Shown here piece after piece: positions 1-12,262 of a DNA stretch of 64,000 nt. Origin of the DNA: Pteria penguin (lineage: Eukaryota > Mollusca > Bivalvia > Pterioida > Pteriidae). Location: the NCBI GenBank assembly GCA_035048485.1, contig CM068581.1, positions 62,101,393 through 62,165,392 on the forward strand. Reading direction: 5' to 3'. The translations under genes were made by a program, and so were the position numbers. The notes under the pieces were generated by a model. That model saw only the letters and a program-made list of their open reading frames with translations. It was not told the DNA's origin and did not search any database. Position 1 is the stretch's first letter; the number at the start of each line of letters is the position of its first letter.

Positions 1-2109
1 TAAAATGCAATATGTAACAACGTAAATATGCCACAATACAATTGTTAGATACTGGTCCAATAGTGTCCCATCTCTATCTCTCTCTCTCTTTCTTAGATGT
101 GAATTTGTATTCCCCTACTAAATATCTCTATCCTAACCCATCAGATCCCCATGTATTTTTTTGTTTTTCACTTTCTCTTTACACACCCCTTTTATCCTTG
201 CTCAAAATAAGTCCAGTGTAACAAATGTAATGGAAGTAAAAATAACCAGATGTCACCAAACATGTAAAATAATCGTGGAGTGACGTAAAACAATAATCAA
301 CAAGAAAATCTATTGACGCAAGCGTCAAAGTTTCGGGCCGTAACCAAATTGTTCACTGACTTATATTTCCATTACTATAGGTTTCGACCTACCTATAGTG
401 TACAGTTGTTTAAACACCAGTCTCTTTTTTGACTTTATGTAATAATCTCAGTACAAGTTCGATTATGATATGTTCCTAGAAGTAATACTGTGCGGAATTT
501 AAAAAAAAGTTAAATTGTGATATTTGTTGGCTAAGATTGAATAATATTTGAAAGGATAATGCCCCTTCATACTGAAAAATAACAGCCTAAAATATCGTCA
601 AGAAACTACTTTAAAACTATTAGCAATCAATACTTAGCACGTGGCCCTTAGTACTTAGTGTGTAATTTGGCGACATGTATAATTGTTTTGAAAAAAAAAA
701 TCATTGCTCCCAAACACGATGTCGCTTGCCATATGTTTACCCATAAACTTGACCTTGAATATGACCTTGACAGTCTCAGTTTGACCTTCGGCTCTCATCG
801 TAATAAATCAATCCTGCAAGTTTGATTTGAAGTATAGATGTTTAATACTAAATTATGACCAATAATGTGAAAGCGTGACTGACAGACAGACGGATGGACA
901 TCGGACAAATTGATTTAAATGTTTTGTTTCGCAGCTGACATAAAAAAGGGTCTGAAAAGTGCAATGTAGATGCAATTTCGATGAAATCTAGATATAAAAG
1001 CAGTTTTAAGGGAGGAGTAAGCATCTTCTGTCTAGTTGTGCAGGCAGGAAAGTCATGGCACATTATTTTTGTATGCTTCATTATATGTATTATTGTTTGG
1101 TATAAGTTTACATATACGTCTTGGAATACAATTTCTTCATTGATCAATTATAATCAGAGGAAATACTGGTAAATTTTCTTTCTGTAAGTTTCTTTTCGGT
1201 AGATTTGACGATCTTTTCGGTAAACTGAACCTCTCCGGTAATCCCTTCTATACTATCGCGTACAGCAAGGTTCCTAAAAATGAACTAAACACTGAGCACA
1301 GCATCGCCGTACATGTCTATAAATAGCGCCGCAACGATGATGTCATAATTTTCTGCTCTTATAACAGGAAAAAAAATTTTCACGATAATATGTACAAAGG
1401 ATGTGAATGTAACGTATTTGTCAAGTGTTTTAATGACCTTTAGTGACCAAGATGATATCTAGTAAACAAAGTAATACCACAGTGAGTCATAGTACCTTAC
1501 AGGGCAGCAGTAAATCACAGTGTTTTCTCCAAAGTTAAATCAATAAATGGGCCGGCTCGTGCCGGCCCAAATCAAAATAATCAAGCATATAACTATTATA
1601 ATATTTTGCTTTCTATCTGTAATAAATCATTGACGGCCAAACGACTTACATTTATTCATAATCATCTATCGTCATTCTAGAATATATGGTGGCAACACCT
1701 AGCTGTGTTTCGCTGGATCACCTTTGATCTATACAAGGAACACACCGAAGTAGAGAGGCGTTTCACATATACACGTAGACAAGGCAGTGGAGTTAACTGT
1801 CTCAACCAATGGAAAGGAAGCCCAGGACATTTCGACTGGATTCAAACCCACAACTTATTGATCTTGAGCCCAAACACCTTAATCAATACAGGACGTTGGC
1901 TTCCTAACGGCTGATACATTGAAAGGAGTGTAATATTAGCAATAGTTGACGATGGAATCACCATAAAAATCGTTATTAAACTTTTATTGTCTTAATTCAA
2001 TACGATATTGTTTATTTATGTTTTATCAAGGGAGAAGTGGAGGAGGGACTGAAGGACATGGAATTTGACCGCCTTTCTATTTTTAGACCCTCGTAAGTAA
2101 AACAAAGCA
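1..2109. other. Intergenic, decayed repeats only
   Basis: A SINE-like tail occurs near 255-300 (GTGGAGTGACGTAAAACAAT) and TGACCTTGA words at 750-790. A GACAGACAGACGG repeat fragment lies at 880. At 1548-1569 there is a perfect 9-bp GC hairpin (TGGGCCGGC-TCGT-GCCGGCCCA). Between 1700 and 1915 a weak tRNA-like SINE relic is possible. No supported gene. Confidence 0.5.
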
Positions 2110-2575
2110 TTATATATACTTATACGTATGTGTGTATACAAAATTGGCAATAAAATTCAATTTCACATTCAGATATTTCTATGATGTATTGTCTTTAAAT
2201 AATGAACACTTTGATGCATACGTACACGCAGTATATCGCAAAAAAATCTCAACTAAAGATACAACAGAATTCAGTTCTTGCGTTTCGTATTTATATCTTC
2301 TTATAAATATTGACAAAGATAGTAAACTAACTTCTTCACTATATGACAAACATGACGACTTTAATTTTCCTATTGTTAGCTTTCCACACACATGTAGTAA
2401 CATTCCCTTATTACCTGCACATGATGTCTATGTGTCTCAGCTGATCCGATATGCTAGAGCTTCTTCATTCAACGAGGCAACTTGCTTAGTGAAAAGTTAT
2501 TATCAAGAGAATGTAAAATAAAACGTCTTAAGTAAACATTCCGCAAATCATACAGAGGATACAAAGAACTGTGTA
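2110..2575 (+). pseudogene. Reverse-transcriptase relic of a retroelement
   Basis: The open frame at 2132-2521 reads like the C-terminal half of a reverse transcriptase: 'KFNFTFRY' followed by a catalytic-box remnant, then 'SLYDKHDDFNFPIVSFP', 'CSNIPLLPAHDVYVSQLIRYARA'. A frameshift near 2495 leads into 'KLLSREC...TFRKSYRGYKEL', which continues the same family in another frame. The catalytic motif, normally Y-I/V-D-D, reads Y-F-Y-D here, so the first Asp is lost. With the frameshift, the stop and the missing N-terminal half, this is inactive. The type resembles Penelope-like or related non-LTR elements, but I cannot assign the family. Confidence 0.65.
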
Positions 2576-4258
2576 CAATCATCGGATAGCATTGTTCGAC
2601 CTGTTGACTTCCTCATTCCGTTGAAGATGCTGTTTATCCTTTAGATTGTGGTAGATTCTTTCGCAATAACAATGCTAATCGTGGCGGTTTATCACTACAG
2701 TGTTTTACCGTATACTGAATGTGACTTCGATTTTGTAGTAACTCGACTTATATCATGACATTAAAGTGGATGTGAGCGGTCGGCAGGGTATGCACTTCAT
2801 CTCACCTTTGGATATTTCCGGGGTCCGTGATTATCTTTACTAATTATTTTGTCTTTTTATATCGATTTTCCGACAGAACATTACTGTGTACCATATTGTA
2901 TATTGAAGACCTTAATGTATCAACTACATGCACTTCTTTCTGCCCCTGCAATCCAAAATGACCTTCAAGGACCGCGATTGGATATATTTTTGTTTGTAAC
3001 CATTGACTAAATATTTATCAATATATGTCTTATAAAGTCAAATATCTTCACTCTTCAGCCAAAGTCCTAGGTAGGTACCTGCACATAGACGATAGACGTG
3101 GGCGGTATTTATTAAATCTCTCGTGTTTTAAACTCACGTAATCATTATATATTGCAACTTTTTCATTCACGTGTCATGGACATTTAGTGGAATGACGTGC
3201 TGCGTCTTTCTGTGCTTATAAGCAAAGTGATCTAGCATAAAGCAACATGTCTAAACACGCCTTTTAGCACATATAATATAGCCACAGAATAGGGTGACCT
3301 GCACAGGTAAATGATTAATGGGGCATTGACCTTATGACCTTGTGTTCCAACCCTCACGTATGGGAAGAGTTGGTCGTGAGGGTTATAGACTTAGCATTTC
3401 CCCGTTGGGTTATGCAGAACTTTCATTCTCTATTCATCATGTACTACTTACGGTATAACAGAAGGGCGACGCTCAGTATTCGTCAGGGTAAAATGTCAAA
3501 GGTCAAGGTCACAAGCTATACATTGCCTATAAAGGTTGTAATTGAACCGTTTGGGTTAGAGCAATGAAACATGGTACAAATTCTATAGACACCGAGAGGA
3601 CGACACCTGTATTTTCCACAGTTTAGAGGTCAAAAGTCAAGGCCACATTCAAAACACTGTTGATAAACCTTGTAAACAAGAAAAAGGTTTAAAAAATTAT
3701 CTAACTTGGTATAGATACTCCTTAAGTCAAAGGGACTTTTCATGGTCAGGATCAAAACTTAATGTCAATATCACCTGCTACGCATCGTTTTGAAACTAAC
3801 ATTGTAAACAATATATAAACAGAACTGTTGGGGTTTGGATCGTCAAAGTTACACATACTTTTTATGACAAACGTGCTCATTTGAAATTAAGCGGCGAGTG
3901 TATTTTGCAACGTAGTATTTGTTATCATATATAACTTTATCAAACAAATGGGATAACACTTTAAATATTTATGTAACTTGTTCATTAGTCGCCTAAAAAT
4001 TATAATGGGCCGTTTTCGAGTTTTAGTTTACAATTTGAAATTCTTAAATATCAACCCACCCAACAAAAAGTATCATTTTTCACCATGGCTCGTTCATTTC
4101 TAAAAGGATTTCGTTCATATTTAGTGCCTAAAGACAAAGAGTTCAACGTCAGATTTATTAAGGAAAGAAACGAAACAATATGGCCTTTAATTTGCTTAAG
4201 AAAACCCGAAAAAACAATCTAATGGTTCAAATGGATCATACCATTTATTGTTTCTATT

Positions 4259-4390
4259 AATAGCCCACTTACAGTACTCTGGTTCCACAGTGAGGTATCT
4301 ATGTATAGCTCACTTACAGTACTCAGGTTCCACTGTGAAGTATCTATTTATAGCCCACTTACCGTACTCTGGTTCTACTGTGAGGTATGT
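4259..4390. repeat. 45-bp tandem repeat, three copies
   Basis: Units begin at 4261, 4306 and 4351 with TAGCCCACTTACAGTACTCT followed by GGTTCCACTGTGAGGTAT. Copies differ by a few substitutions. Confidence 0.85.
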
Positions 4391-4473
4391 TCGAATAGGG
4401 GCTTTTTAGTATGATGTTTTATCTATAATTTCAGAATTAAGGTTCTGCTAACATCTTATTCTTCTTTTCTCAG

Positions 4474-4681
4474 CCTCTTGTTATGTGATAGACAGGAAAA
4501 CAGAAGGGAGGAGAGGGTACTTCGTGCATTATTGAAACCAATGACACTCTTGTGTCCCACCGATTCCGCTATGCCAACATTTGTACTTGCGAAAGGGATG
4601 CTGAATGACGTCATTTTACCCGAAGGTCAAAAGGTGATAACATATGGAAACCGTGACATTCATCGTCTGTCAGAAATCTAA
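4474..4681 (+). other. Possible plus-strand exon with FAS1-like motif
   Basis: A good acceptor (TTCTTCTTTTCTCAG) opens a frame to a TAA at 4681, with an alternative donor at 4634 (AAAAG|GTGATA). The peptide contains 'MTLLCPTDSAM', which resembles the H1 box of fasciclin (FAS1) domains (T-x-F-A-P-T-D-x-A-F), then 'LNDVILPEGQKV'. No neighbouring plus-strand exons were found, so this could be a fragment, a pseudo-exon or chance. Confidence 0.25.
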
Positions 4682-5905
4682 CGGAGAAACCATCACGGAA
4701 TTACAAGTCACAAAAACTGAACAAAGCTACGTCAGTGTGGACAAATCAGTTAAAGAAAAATCGCACTTCTATTCATTTCCAAGTCTGTTTAAACATTGTA
4801 TTGGTTGAATTCCGTGGATTGCCAGTAGGAGCAGCCCCCTTTGTATTGATGGTCCGCTCTCTCATCTTACTTCCGCGGTACTACGATCGATTTTCCTTAA
4901 TTGTAATGTACTTCCCCCTTACTTTTTCCTTCCTGTTTGTTCCTTCGTGACTGTTCGTTCGGATTGTTGATTTTTTGTCTGTTACAGTTTAGGTTTCTAA
5001 TATTTACATAAACATATAAATGTATGCCAATGCCAGTAGGGTTCATTTGAGCTTTCTCTTTTTGATTTTCTACTATTATCATGTTTTTTTGGGCATGCCC
5101 TTGGTGATTTGAGTCATACAGCTTTGTCAGATGTCTTCTGTTTTCTCTTTTAACTAAAATTAATTTTCTCCATTTGATTCTCTTATTACTTGACTAAGTT
5201 GTCTAGCAGCTCCCATTTTTTATTAGAAAAACACATATAACTATTCACAATCATACACATATGTATTGTCACAACGTTTACTTCCACCTTAAGTACCTGC
5301 TGTGTACCAGTCCTTTCTCCTCTTGTTTCTCCAGCTACTTTAAAAAGAATTCGTCTTGCTTGTATGTAAATGAATCTATAGCTGTATATCTTCAATGTAT
5401 AAACTAAAAAAAACCCTTGAAGTTGTTTTACCTACTATAAAGCGTTTGATTGATTTGTGTTTTTTTTTATCTCTCGGTTGAGTCAGTCTTAAGTGGCGTA
5501 CGAAAGCCTACTATCGGCAGAAGTCACGGTAAGACACTAGTACTTCTATCGACCAAGTTTCAAATTCAGATTTAAAAGAATGGAGTTTCACCGTGTGGGT
5601 ATATCCAACAAGCCTTCTTGAGGTATAGAAGTACTTGGTGTACCATGAATACAATAAAAGTAATTCTCATCCAATGCATGATAAACTAAGACAACAAAGT
5701 AAACGCAAAATTCAAAATATGTTCTGTATTTTTTAAGCGTGATGCAAAATCACCTCTCTCTCTCTTTCTTCAATATCCATTCACTTTCTAACATCCGCTA
5801 CGCATACATACTTTACAAAAGGTATAAAGGTAATTTTATGAATCTCACAATATGAAAATCGGCAGATAGTATAAAAAATAAAACCTAAGTGATATGTTGA
5901 TCTTA

Positions 5906-7706
5906 TCAAAAGTCTCCACCACCGGCACCACCTCCATCTCCAGTCTTGCTAAACTTATAACTGTCTCCTTCACCACTTTTTCTACTTCTTGAGCCGGGAT
6001 GATATCTCCAAGATACACCACTACCTCCTGTGCACCGCAAGCACACAGCCAACACGACCACGATGGCGACGAAGGCGACACCTCCAATAATGATCCCGAT
6101 AATAGCACTTAAGCCGAGTTCCGAATTTGGCGACGAATCACAGTGACCATTCACGATAGCTTGTCTGGAAAAAAAACCCAGTGACCAACTGTTGTCCAAT
6201 GACATATTTGTAATTTGTAACAGTGGAAATGATTGGGGTCAAATATATTTACGGTGGACATTGATGGCGTCGTTACGGTCAGTAATATATGTAGAGTGAA
6301 AATGAAAACGTCAATGTATACTGAAAATGATAATGAATGGATATATTGTAATAGTGACAATGAATGGTTTAATATATATGTGTGACAATGAGTAGGATCA
6401 ATATCTTCTTCGATCGGAATAAAAAAGAAAGTATGCTACTGAATAGCCATAATATCTCAACTAATTTTGGTTGGTTGACTGGTGTTTAACGCTGCTTTCA
6501 ACAATTTTCAGTTATATCGCGACACGGAAGCAGGAGGTTACCAACGTCTTAAACATAACGGTGCAATTCGGGAATCGAGCCCGGATCGTTGGCGCCACAA
6601 TCAAAGCGCTCAATCAGTACACCAAGCATGTCCCTCACTAATCTAATTTAAAAATACATATTAGAGTTATACATTACTCATATCTATTGACCATACGGTT
6701 GATCGCTTTATCGAAGTATCCTTGAGACAAATCCGATTTAACACTGCTATAGATTTTAGATATACAATGCGGTGATAAGATGTCATTTGCTTGAGGTCCT
6801 ACGGCTGTCTGAACCTGAATATATAAAATGATTTATAATACATACATTTGTTTTGTACAAAAAATAAAAACTCGAAGCCGCTTTCTCCAACACCTTATTT
6901 TATATCTCTTCAACACCATATTTTATATAAATGAAAACGATCTACTTGTCTTTAAGTTTCATGATAAGAACATTCTATGAATTAGATAATTGGTTTGATA
7001 ATAAGATTTAATACTTCTGATTAATCAAGATGCCACTATCCAAAAATATTTCTCTATTTTTCACTCGAAAATTACCAGTAAAACATGGCTATACAAGCGA
7101 AAAGGAGAAAGTGTGGGCCTAGGAAGTTTACCACTTCGGAAAAGAAGTAAGAAAATCCAAATAAACGAAAATAAAATAATAATAATAAAATAAAATAAAA
7201 CAAACCAAAACCAAAAAAAGGGGGGGGGAGAAAGAAAAAAGCGAAACAAAACAAAATAAAAAACAAAACCAAATAAAAAAAAAACCCGAGGCAAACAAAA
7301 ACAAAACAATACAAAATTAACAACAACAAACTTAACCAAATCCCCGCCCCCCCCCCCACCCCCCCCCACAAATAATAAATAAAATAAAGCAAAACCAAAC
7401 CCCCAAAAAGGGGGGGGGGAAAAATAAAATAAAAAAACCAAATAAAAAAACTCAAACAAACAAATACAAAACAATACAAAATTAACAACAACAACAAACA
7501 AAAACCACCCCCCCCCCTCAAAAAATAATAATAACCAAACAAACAGTAAAATAAAAGGATGAAAGAACAATACAAAGCAGGAGTTGCAATGCAGATGGAT
7601 AATGCGCTAAGGCAAAATGCGGCAGAAGTTCTACAACGATGTAGCGAAAATTCCTACCGACGGAACCATGTTGATCTTTCTTTCACGAATACGTTTGTCG
7701 ATAAAA

Positions 7707-7803
<97 letters not shown>

Positions 7804-8498
7804 TTTGTTTCTAATTTAGTTGAAGTACATCAGTACTGTATAGTACAGTAACGTTACTTTTACTAAAGGAGACAGTTGAGCAAAACATGCAATGCAACTC
7901 GGAGTTACGACGTGGCTGATAAGGAATGTCACGTGATATTCCATCAAGCAAGCGAGTTGATAAAAACAAAATAACTGCAATTTTAATTAAAAAAGTAAAA
8001 GTTGGAAGTATACTTTGTTTCTAATTAATTGAAACCCACCATAATTGCAAAATCCCCAAGCATTGTCGACAAAATAATACTATAATCTAGCGAGATATTT
8101 GTAAATCTTTATTTCAAATGGATTAGAATTACCTTTCTGTCGCCACGTGACACAAAAATGACCACGTCGTCTTTACAGGTGCCGGTAGGATGCCAGGCCG
8201 TGGATCTCAGATAGGAAGCAAATTCTATAGCTTTCTCTGTCTTTTTTTCGGAGGAAACAACCTCCCTGTGAATATATTTTAAACGATGGTAAGAAATTGA
8301 ATCGAAAATGTTTGGTTATTAATTTCAAATTACTGTCGAATAGCCTGTGATTTATCGTGCCATGCTTGTCACAGACACCAGTTTCACTCCTGGGTTTTAA
8401 AAAAACAGCGCTGACTAAACTAAGTGTAAGTGTATGCAGCAATTTATGAAACTCCGTAACCTCGGAAACCCTCTATCTATTGCTGTGAAACGGTAGGC

Positions 8499-8589
<91 letters not shown>

Positions 8590-11406
8590 CTTCATTTACA
8601 TACCGGTATAAAGCCAATGTTCGAAGTGACATAGATATAAATGAACTGAATTTTGATATAACCGATTATTTTCGTTTTGCTGCTCATTCTGGTAATTAAC
8701 ATAGAAAAACAACAGCAAAAGTTCGGAAATACATGTATGTTTCTTGAGCATCATTTGACATGAGGTTGTAATATATATACAAGTATCTGAATGTCTGTAA
8801 TGGGGCCTCCTCTCAAAATGGGGCCACGACTTTTATTCAATAAATTATTGAATAAGAGCCATGGCCCCATTTTGACATTGACATCGATGACGATGTGAAC
8901 AGAAATCCGAAATATATTGGGGTTCGTCTACAACATCGATGACGATGTGACCAGAAATCTGAGACAGAGTATGATGGGGGTCTTCTACGATTTCGATGAC
9001 GATGTGACCAGAAATCTGAGACAGAGTATGATGGGGGTCTTCTACGATTTCGATGACGATGTGACCAGAAATCTGAGACAGAGTATAATGGGGTTCTTCT
9101 ACGACTTCCGTCTTGATTATGACAATACATTGAAGAACACGTTTGTGTTGGTGGCAACATACTGCTTTTTCGGCCATAGATATGTTGTTAGTTTCCTGTT
9201 TTATGTCGCGCCAAGAATTCTTCCATTACTATGAAGATGGCATCTCCCATAATCAATGTACAGAAAATGAAACATATTCTGCCAGCACTATGACATTTTT
9301 AAAGTGTCACGCCAATCGCGCCCGAAAGACAGGTTCAACAGACGTGCCGACGGTGAGAATCGAACCAACGACTTCTCGGCCACGTGTCCAGCACTCTCAC
9401 TACTGAGCTATACCGGCTTCAATCGTAAATACTTCTTGTCTGATTGGTATGCACAATCTAATGATATATTAAAAAAGAAGATAAATATCTTCTTGACGAA
9501 ATACTGTGAACTGATGATTCCTTTCTCAATACAACATTGGTAACATGTATTTCTACAGCTAGATCATTTCAACACTCTTTACTGTAACGTCCTATACATG
9601 TATGGCTGGTTTTTATACTGTTAAATTGGTATAATAGTAAGAATATAATTTTCAACTCACCAGTTTTCAAACTTGAGTTTATTAATCAGCGCTACTGATA
9701 TTTTATATCCCTTTCCGTTGCACTGACTACATCCACATCTCCCATTGCGCCTGATTCGCACAAGTGTATCTTGTATTTTGAGTTCTAAAGAATAAATTAT
9801 TAACAAGGCTTTATCGGATGTATCATTCAAAGTACAAGACATGTTCTACACTAACATGAATGTGGATACAAAGCATGTTGTACAATAATATATACGTTGA
9901 TACAAGACATATTACAAATAAACACAGATGTAGATACATGCCATGACATGTTGTACATAGATATTACGTGGATACATGACATGTTGTACATAAATATATA
10001 CGTAGGTACATGACATGACATGTACTTAGATATTACGTGGATACATGACATGTTGTACATAAACATATACGTAAGGTACATGACATGACATGTACATAGA
10101 TATTACGTGGATAGAAGACATGCTGTACATAAACATATACGAAGGTACATGACATGCCATGTACATAGATATTACGTGGATACATGACATGTTGTACATA
10201 AACATATATGTAGGTACATGACATGACATGTATATAGATATTACGTGGATAGAGGACATGTTGTACATAAACATACGTGAACGCAAGACATGTTACACAT
10301 AAACATATACGTAGGTACAAGACATGTTGCACATAAACTAGAACGTAGATATAAGACACGTTGTACATAAACATATACGTAAATATACATGATATGCGCA
10401 CAAACTGTGAGCTGACAGTGTAAACAAAGAAACTGTGAACAAAACGATTGTGGACTTGAACCATAAACACAAGAAAAACTAAAGAACAGAAGAATGTGAC
10501 ATACAGTTGAAACAGTTGTCCGAATAGGATAATCGAGTTACTCAAGGGACAGGTTGGGACATGGCTTAGACAAAATTAAAGACTAAAATTGTGCATTTTG
10601 TAATGTATGAAGTGCGTGCCATTATGCAGAAAGATTATCCCATTCCCAAATGTGTCGCTGTCTGAAATAGTGATTATTACGGTAAACATGTAAAAAAATG
10701 ATAACGACCACTTGAATGTACAACTTCTCTACCAGAAACACGATAAAATGATGTAAAGTTTATCAATTATCAATTATCAGTTAGAAGATGGCCTAGACTA
10801 TAACGCTTGTTCAGCTTGTACTTACGTCACGTGATAAACCTTCGCAGATCGCAAGGTTTTCGTGTAGAAAGCAATAGATATCTCAGAAATAGACATTTTA
10901 TTTTGATGGCAGATTCTGAATCAGTTTGAAACAGCAACACTGGCACAGCAAGACAATAGTTAAATCAACCATACCATCACTTACTTAGATATGAATCTGT
11001 CAGCACTCCGTTGGGGTCACATATCCAGGACTTCTGACACTCTTGACCACATTTGTCAATATCCGTCTGAGGGTTTGGAAAATCAGTCTTAATCCACTCT
11101 GTTGGTTGTACTTTTGGAGCGCATGGAACTTAAAAATATTTTGAACTAGAATGACATTGAAAATTTTATAACCATGGGTTATTAGTGAAGTCTAAAGTAT
11201 AAAAAACGTTGAAATTAAGTATAAAATAATACACATACATAAATACCTACATACATGCATACACGCACGCATGCATGCAATACATAATTTAATTTATGCT
11301 TATTTCATTTATGCTTTGTTCTATTTTTCTTTTTATAATTTAATCTTAATAATTTAAATGGTTTTGTTTTCTTTCAAATATATATATTTGTTTCTTTATT
11401 GATATA

Positions 11407-11449
<43 letters not shown>

Positions 11450-11640
11450 TTCTATTTATAATTTCAATTAATTTGTAGGTATACACGATTTATTTATGTA
11501 TATGGAATGAAATCAATATTCAGTCATCACTTACTACTTGCATTCGGTAATCTTTGGTCGGTAGATGCTCCCAAAACACAAAAGATCCCTATGCTATGGA
11601 CGAGCCATACTGTCTTAAACACGGATATCATTACTGCCAT
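5906..11640 (-). CDS. MOLO-1/TPM-domain type I membrane protein, six exons
   Basis: Coding exons in gene order are 11640-11535, 11128-10985, 9784-9661, 8265-8133, 6814-6678 and 6164-5906. Every junction has AG/GT borders and matching phase, giving 300 residues. Residues 1-25 form a signal peptide (hydrophobic core around WLVHSIGIFCVLGA). The second exon carries 'DFPNPQTD', 'CGQEC' and 'ICDPNGVLT'. The third has the Cys pair 'CGCSQC' followed by 'GYKISVALI', and the fourth 'KDDVVIFVSRGDR'. This order (CDP-G-L, Cys-rich turn, V-A-L strand, D-D-V-V-I-F strand) is what I know of the MOLO-1 family, related to the TPM domain; nematode MOLO-1 is an auxiliary subunit of levamisole-type acetylcholine receptors. 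The last exon gives one membrane helix (LSAIIGIIIGGVAFVAIVV) and a short Ser/Gly-rich cytoplasmic tail ending GGGDF. Family assignment is by motif; a receptor partner is inference. The start is the only Met giving a signal peptide, and its donor phase (1) fits the next exon. Confidence 0.85.
6467..6636 (-). mobile_element. tRNA-derived SINE, family 1, older copy
   Basis: Diverged but full-length; it lies in the last intron of the MOLO-1-like gene, in the same orientation as that gene. Box motifs carry several substitutions. Confidence 0.8.
7140..7530. repeat. A-rich low-complexity block with G and C tracts, duplicated
   Basis: Two diverged copies of about 190 bp each contain an AAAAAG-G9 tract, CAAACAAAA-type words, ACAATACAAAATTAACAAC and a C tract. 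Long open frames across it arise only from the lack of T-starting stop codons and are not coding. It lies between exons 4 and 5 of the MOLO-1-like gene. Confidence 0.75.
7711..7802. repeat. (TA)n microsatellite, ~92 bp
   Basis: Uninterrupted alternating T/A; a second tract of 85 bp at 8501-8585 has one TT slip. Both lie in introns of the MOLO-1-like gene. Confidence 0.97.
8501..8585. repeat. (AT)n microsatellite
   Basis: Alternating A/T with a single phase slip near 8550. Confidence 0.95.
8814..8874. repeat. Hairpin-forming inverted repeat
   Basis: AAAATGGGGCCACGACTTTT and ATTCAATAA are followed, almost without spacer, by the complement (TTATTGAATAAGAGCCATGG, CCCCATTTT); arms about 29 bp with about four mismatches. 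It abuts the 57-bp tandem array on its right. Confidence 0.75.
8884..9110. repeat. 57-bp tandem repeat, four copies
   Basis: Units start at about 8886, 8938, 8995 and 9052 with GATGACGATGTGACCAGAAA and end TTCTACGATTTC; the first copy is 52 bp. The unit is a multiple of three, so frames stay open on both strands, but it sits inside an intron. Confidence 0.9.
9187..9420 (-). mobile_element. tRNA-derived SINE related to family 2
   Basis: On the minus strand GCCGGTATAGCTCAGTAGTG and GTTGGTTCGATTCTCAC give a clear tRNA-like head; the other end shows the decayed tail (TTTTATGTCGCGCC on plus). It lies between exons 3 and 4 of the MOLO-1-like gene. Confidence 0.65.
9842..10390. repeat. ~70-bp minisatellite built of ACATGACATG words
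   Basis: The marker GATATTACGTGGATA recurs near 9960, 10028, 10099, 10169 and 10238. Between markers, TACATGACATGTTGTACATA and AACATATACGTAGGTACATG alternate. Flanking copies decay on both sides. It lies in the intron between exons 2 and 3 of the MOLO-1-like gene. Confidence 0.85.
11412..11447. repeat. (GA)n microsatellite
   Basis: About 18 GA units within the short first intron of the MOLO-1-like gene; on the coding strand this is (TC)n upstream of the exon 2 acceptor. Confidence 0.95.
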
Positions 11641-11812
11641 TCTCGTGCCTGTCGAGCGCTACTCTGTCAATGGCGGATTCCTCTTATCAGGTGTCGGCTA
11701 GTTATACCCAGTGTCGACTGTGTGTGTGGTGTCTATAAATAGTGTCTTTATCAGGACACATTATATCGCGATGACGGGATGAGCTATTATGATATCTTCC
11801 ACGATTTCTATA

Positions 11813-12262
11813 CTGAATGGCCATGATATACCGACATCGCCACGATATGTGTACTGTATGGTCATGATATACCGACATCGCCATGATGTGTACTAAATGG
11901 CCATGATATACCGACATCGCCACGATATGTGTACTGAATGGCCATGATATACCGACATCGCCACGATATGTGTACTGAATGGCCATGATATACCGACATC
12001 GCCACGATATGTGTACTGAATGGCCATGATATACCGACATCGCCACGATATGTGTACTGTATGGCCATGATATACCGACATCGCCACGATATGTGTACTG
12101 AATGGCCATGATATACCGACATTGCCATGATGTGTGTACTGAATGGCCAGGATATACCGACATCGCCACGATATGTGTACTGAATGGCCATGATATACCG
12201 ACATCGCCACGATATGTGTACTGAATGGCCATGATACACCGACATCGCCACGATATATCGAT
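11813..12262. repeat. 41-bp minisatellite, ~11 copies, in the MOLO-1-like 5' flank
   Basis: The unit is GAATGGCCATGATATACC-GACATCGCCACGATATGTGTACT with few substitutions. The array begins about 175 bp upstream of the MOLO-1-like start codon. Since 41 is not a multiple of three and the unit lacks stops on the minus strand, all three minus frames are open. Confidence 0.95.

Larger units (their letters stand above)
2576..5905. other. Intergenic, mostly unique
   Basis: Apart from the 45-bp repeat and the possible exon at 4474, this holds AGGTCA-containing repeat debris at 3330-3660 and no convincing coding sequence. It includes the 3' flank of the MOLO-1-like gene; I could not fix its polyadenylation site. 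Confidence 0.4.

Noticed and set aside
7061..7575. Two minus-strand frames rich in Phe, Leu and Gly
   Set aside because: Produced by the A/C-rich low-complexity block, which is intronic.
11507..11742. Plus-strand frames at the MOLO-1-like first exon
   Set aside because: They are antisense to the signal-peptide exon, whose phase fits the next exon exactly.
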